Translations under genes and position numbers: made by a program
Assembly: GCA_009782695.1 (NCBI GenBank)
Contig: WRIO01000043.1
Span: 1 to 7,653, forward strand
From: Candidatus Cloacimonadota bacterium
GTDB taxonomy: Bacteria > Cloacimonadota > Cloacimonadia > Cloacimonadales > WRIO01
DNA: 7,653 nucleotides
Direction of reading: 5' to 3'
Shown: positions 6,127 through 7,653 of the stretch, piece after piece
Layout: the number at the start of each line of letters is the position of its first letter
Position numbering within the stretch: position 1 is the stretch's first letter
The notes under the pieces: model-generated
Database searches by the model: none
What the model saw: only the letters and a program-made list of their open reading frames with translations
Told to the model about the DNA's origin: nothing

Positions 6127-6372
6127 ATGATATCTGCATCGCATTTTTATAAAATCATTTGCAATAGATGTCATAAGAGAGACATAGAGACCAAGCTTGC
6201 AGGTTTCGGCTTTGAAAAAATTCACGACAGACTGTATAGATATCAGAACTATACAGTCAGACTGAAAAAGGTCGATAACCTGTATCGCTGGTCTCTATGG
6301 AAAGATGATGTTATGCTATTTTTGGCAAACAATCAGGATGAACTACTGCAAGCACTGATTTGGAAAGGATAG
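6127..6372 (+). CDS. Hypothetical protein, 81 aa, with a CxxCH motif
   Basis: I do not recognise this gene. One CNRCH pair (C12, C15, H16) near the N-terminus could hold metal, but no second pair is seen. The rest reads as an alpha-beta unit: DIETKLAGFGFEKI (helix), LYRYQNYTVRLKKV and LYRWSLWKD (strands rich in aromatic and basic residues), and NNQDELLQALIWKG (helix). It is small and basic, so nucleic acid binding is possible. AGGAG (6117-6121) overlaps the stop of the upstream gene and lies five bases before the ATG. Confidence 0.75.
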   Translation: MISASHFYKIICNRCHKRDIETKLAGFGFEKIHDRLYRYQNYTVRLKKVDNLYRWSLWKDDVMLFLANNQDELLQALIWKG

Positions 6373-6375
6373 TAA

Positions 6376-6531
6376 ATGGAAACACTAAAAAAGATAAAAG
6401 TGGTGATAGATACTGTATTAAGTATGTTGCTAAATATCGTGATAATAGTGTGCTTGGCATATTTCCTGACTATCGCAGTGCCATTACATAATACAATCAC
6501 AGAAATAATATTAAAAATAAACAAATTATAG
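6376..6531 (+). CDS. Single-pass membrane peptide, 51 aa
   Basis: Starts METLKKIKVV and ends in KINKL. Residues about 13-35 are strongly hydrophobic (TVLSMLLNIVIIVCLAYFL), long enough for one membrane helix, with a basic N-terminal part (K5, K6, K8) that by the positive-inside rule would stay in the cytoplasm. There is no lipobox or cleavage motif. The ATG lies three bases after the previous stop with AAAGGA at 6364-6369 as ribosome site, and the next gene follows after ten bases, so it fills an exact slot in the operon. Phage membrane peptides of this size include holins, antiholins and superinfection-exclusion factors; no specific match is claimed. Confidence 0.7.
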   Translation: METLKKIKVVIDTVLSMLLNIVIIVCLAYFLTIAVPLHNTITEIILKINKL

Positions 6532-6541
6532 GAGTAAAGAA

Positions 6542-6922
6542 ATGAAAACAGAAATCATAGATACAATAGAAAAATTAGAGCTTTTTAAAGACACTGATAT
6601 AGGTAGGTTATACGCTTCTGCATTGGATTGCGACTTACCGATAATATCAAAGGAAAAATGCTGTCAAATATTAGCTTGGGTTTATATATTTGGTGGAGGG
6701 AATGAGGATGTATGTATGAATAAGAATTTTGGCAGTGCAATCAGATATTCCCAATACCGGTTAAATATATTGGGTGGTGAAATGATTGATATAGATTATA
6801 TAGAAACCTTACAAGAATATATTAGAGAGGCTGAACAGTATAGTAAAAAACTGGGTAATGACAACAAGCCTGAATGGATATCTGATATAGAAGGCAGATA
6901 TCAAGTCACTACAAGAATATGA
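6542..6922 (+). CDS. Hypothetical protein, 126 aa
   Basis: No family recognised. The protein looks mainly helical and acidic: IIDTIEKLELFKDT (5-18), a middle with ISKEKCCQILAWVYIFGGG (35-53), and a long amphipathic stretch IDIDYIETLQEYIREAEQYSKKLG (82-105) that could form a coiled coil. Two adjacent cysteines (CC, 40-41) are odd but no metal motif is complete. A TAGGAG ribosome site lies seven bases before the ATG, overlapping the stop of the membrane peptide. Its stop overlaps the ATG of the sigma-like gene as ATGA (6919-6922), so the two are translationally coupled. A role as regulator or anti-sigma partner is conceivable from this pairing only. Confidence 0.75.
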   Translation: MKTEIIDTIEKLELFKDTDIGRLYASALDCDLPIISKEKCCQILAWVYIFGGGNEDVCMNKNFGSAIRYSQYRLNILGGEMIDIDYIETLQEYIREAEQYSKKLGNDNKPEWISDIEGRYQVTTRI

Positions 6923-7635
6923 AAGTAGATGATATTTATCTAAAAACCAAACAACCAATGACAAAGTATGTAGAATACAGATATAATATTCCAGTTGAAG
7001 ATGCAGAGGATATTTTTCATAATGCTTTTCTTTACTGCTACAACAAAAGGCACGAAATAAGAGATTTTGAGACTTACTTGTTGGGTTGTGTGATTATGAG
7101 AGTAAGACAATTTTTTAGGAAACGAAAGCAGATGCATTTTGTCGAATATGATATGCCTGAACTGACATTTTTTGATAATCCCGAAAAGTCATTTAAGATA
7201 TTAAAGCAAGTAAATATCAATGTGTTAGACATTTTGAAAAAAGAGAATAAGTCTATTTTCGAGATGCGATATTTTGACAAAAAGACACTTAAAGAAATAG
7301 CACAGCAGAAAAATAAATCTATTACTCTAATCCATAATACATTAGATTTATGTATCAAACAGCTAAAAAAAGTAGTGGTAGAAAACAGTGATTACGACCA
7401 TGAAGCAACAAAACTAAAAATAATGGAAGTAGTCCACTTTCGGAATAACTGCAATTATAAAGAAATATACATAGATAGAGTATTTAATGATATGTCGTTA
7501 CAGCAACTTTCAAAGAAATACAAGCTATCGAGTGTTCAATTGCGAGGGGTTATTTATTACACAAAAAGGAGAATAGAAAACGAGTATGGTATACGGCTAT
7601 ATAAGAGTATCTACCGACAAACAAGAGACAGATAA
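6919..7635 (+). CDS. RNA polymerase sigma-factor-like protein with an extra C-terminal HTH
   Basis: A 238-residue protein with the layout of an ECF-type (sigma-70 family) factor. Region 2 spans about 1-72: VEDAEDIFHNAFLYCYNKRH (26-45) is the conserved region 2.1-2.2 pattern, and ETYLLGCVIMRVRQFFRKRK (51-70) is the promoter-melting and DNA-contact helix. Region 4 spans about 100-152: IFEMRYFDKKTLKEIAQQ and SITLIHNTLDLCIKQLKK (HTH for -35 recognition). A further HTH-like unit follows at about 190-222 (MSLQQLSKKYKLSSVQLRGV). ECF factors usually stop near 160-200 residues. It would direct RNA polymerase to element promoters, perhaps for late genes or the recombinase. The last 16 residues are overlapped by the next gene in another frame. 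It could also be a non-sigma HTH regulator of phage origin. Confidence 0.75.
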   Translation: MKVDDIYLKTKQPMTKYVEYRYNIPVEDAEDIFHNAFLYCYNKRHEIRDFETYLLGCVIMRVRQFFRKRKQMHFVEYDMPELTFFDNPEKSFKILKQVNINVLDILKKENKSIFEMRYFDKKTLKEIAQQKNKSITLIHNTLDLCIKQLKKVVVENSDYDHEATKLKIMEVVHFRNNCNYKEIYIDRVFNDMSLQQLSKKYKLSSVQLRGVIYYTKRRIENEYGIRLYKSIYRQTRDR

Positions 7636-7653
7636 TCAGAGATTTGAAATCAA
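7586..7653 (+). CDS. Second small serine recombinase, N-terminus only (runs off the window)
   Basis: From the ATG at 7586 the frame reads MVYGYIRVSTDKQETDNQRF and stays open to the window end. This is the catalytic start of the resolvase/invertase family: R7, the nucleophile S9 and the following T-D-x-Q. It matches the start of the recombinase at 3446 (MIYGYLRVSTDHQDNENQRF) at most positions, and the DNA shares TATACGGCTAT exactly (3450-3460 and 7590-7600). The gene lies in the +1 frame relative to the sigma-like gene and overlaps its last 50 bases. AGGAG at 7567-7571 is 14 bases upstream, far for a good start, so coupling to the sigma gene is likely. The length and C-terminal domain cannot be seen. 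Confidence 0.85.
   Translation, partial: MVYGYIRVSTDKQETDNQRFEI

Noticed and set aside
4865..6139. A 424-codon open frame on the minus strand
   Set aside because: It runs antisense to four well-supported genes, is rich in Cys, Phe, His and Ile without any recognisable domain, and has no good ribosome site. It is a shadow of the low stop density on that strand.

Overview
The window looks like the left part of an integrated phage-like or satellite-like mobile element in a low-GC bacterium. It is AT-rich, and nearly every gene start has an AGGAG or GGGAG Shine-Dalgarno sequence; GTG and TTG starts also occur. These traits and the gene families point to a Bacillota-like (Firmicutes-like) host. 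I cannot name a genus. No capsid, terminase, portal, tail, lysis or tyrosine integrase gene is visible, so prophage, satellite island and conjugative remnant cannot be told apart here.

Layout. Bases 1-113 hold no gene. Bases 114-191 are a complete minus-strand tRNA-Pro (anticodon GGG, CCA encoded) with its own promoter just to the right. At 301 a rightward gene block begins with a small XRE repressor (GTG start). A 136-bp control region (538-673) follows, with six GTGAC motifs: four forward, two of them in a perfect 15-bp tandem repeat, and two inverted. These form nested perfect inverted repeats. A further near-identical copy sits on the start codon of the repressor gene.

From 674 to the right edge the genes are packed with gaps of 2-29 bp or short overlaps, probably one operon. 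In order they are: a small winged-helix regulator; a CHC2-Toprim primase fused to a VapE-type helicase (757 aa); a 93-aa unknown; a small serine recombinase with three C-terminal helix-turn-helix (HTH) units in place of one; a Dam-like (D12 class) adenine methyltransferase whose last codons run through a GC-rich repeat fragment; a 61-aa phage-type unknown; an ssDNA-binding-like protein with an SSB-type acidic tail; an 81-aa unknown; a 51-aa single-pass membrane protein; a 126-aa unknown; and a sigma-factor-like protein with an extra C-terminal HTH. The start of a second serine recombinase overlaps the sigma gene by 50 bp and runs off the window.

How it may work together (inference). The XRE protein probably binds the GTGAC sites to silence both itself and the operon. 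The same array could also be an origin iteron cluster for the primase-helicase and the SSB-like protein. The methyltransferase would modify element DNA, the sigma-like protein could switch on a later set of genes, and the two recombinases could mediate integration, resolution or inversion. The most unusual points are the GTGAC array, the triple-HTH recombinase, the pair of recombinases around a 4.1-kb block, and the overprinted sigma/recombinase junction.
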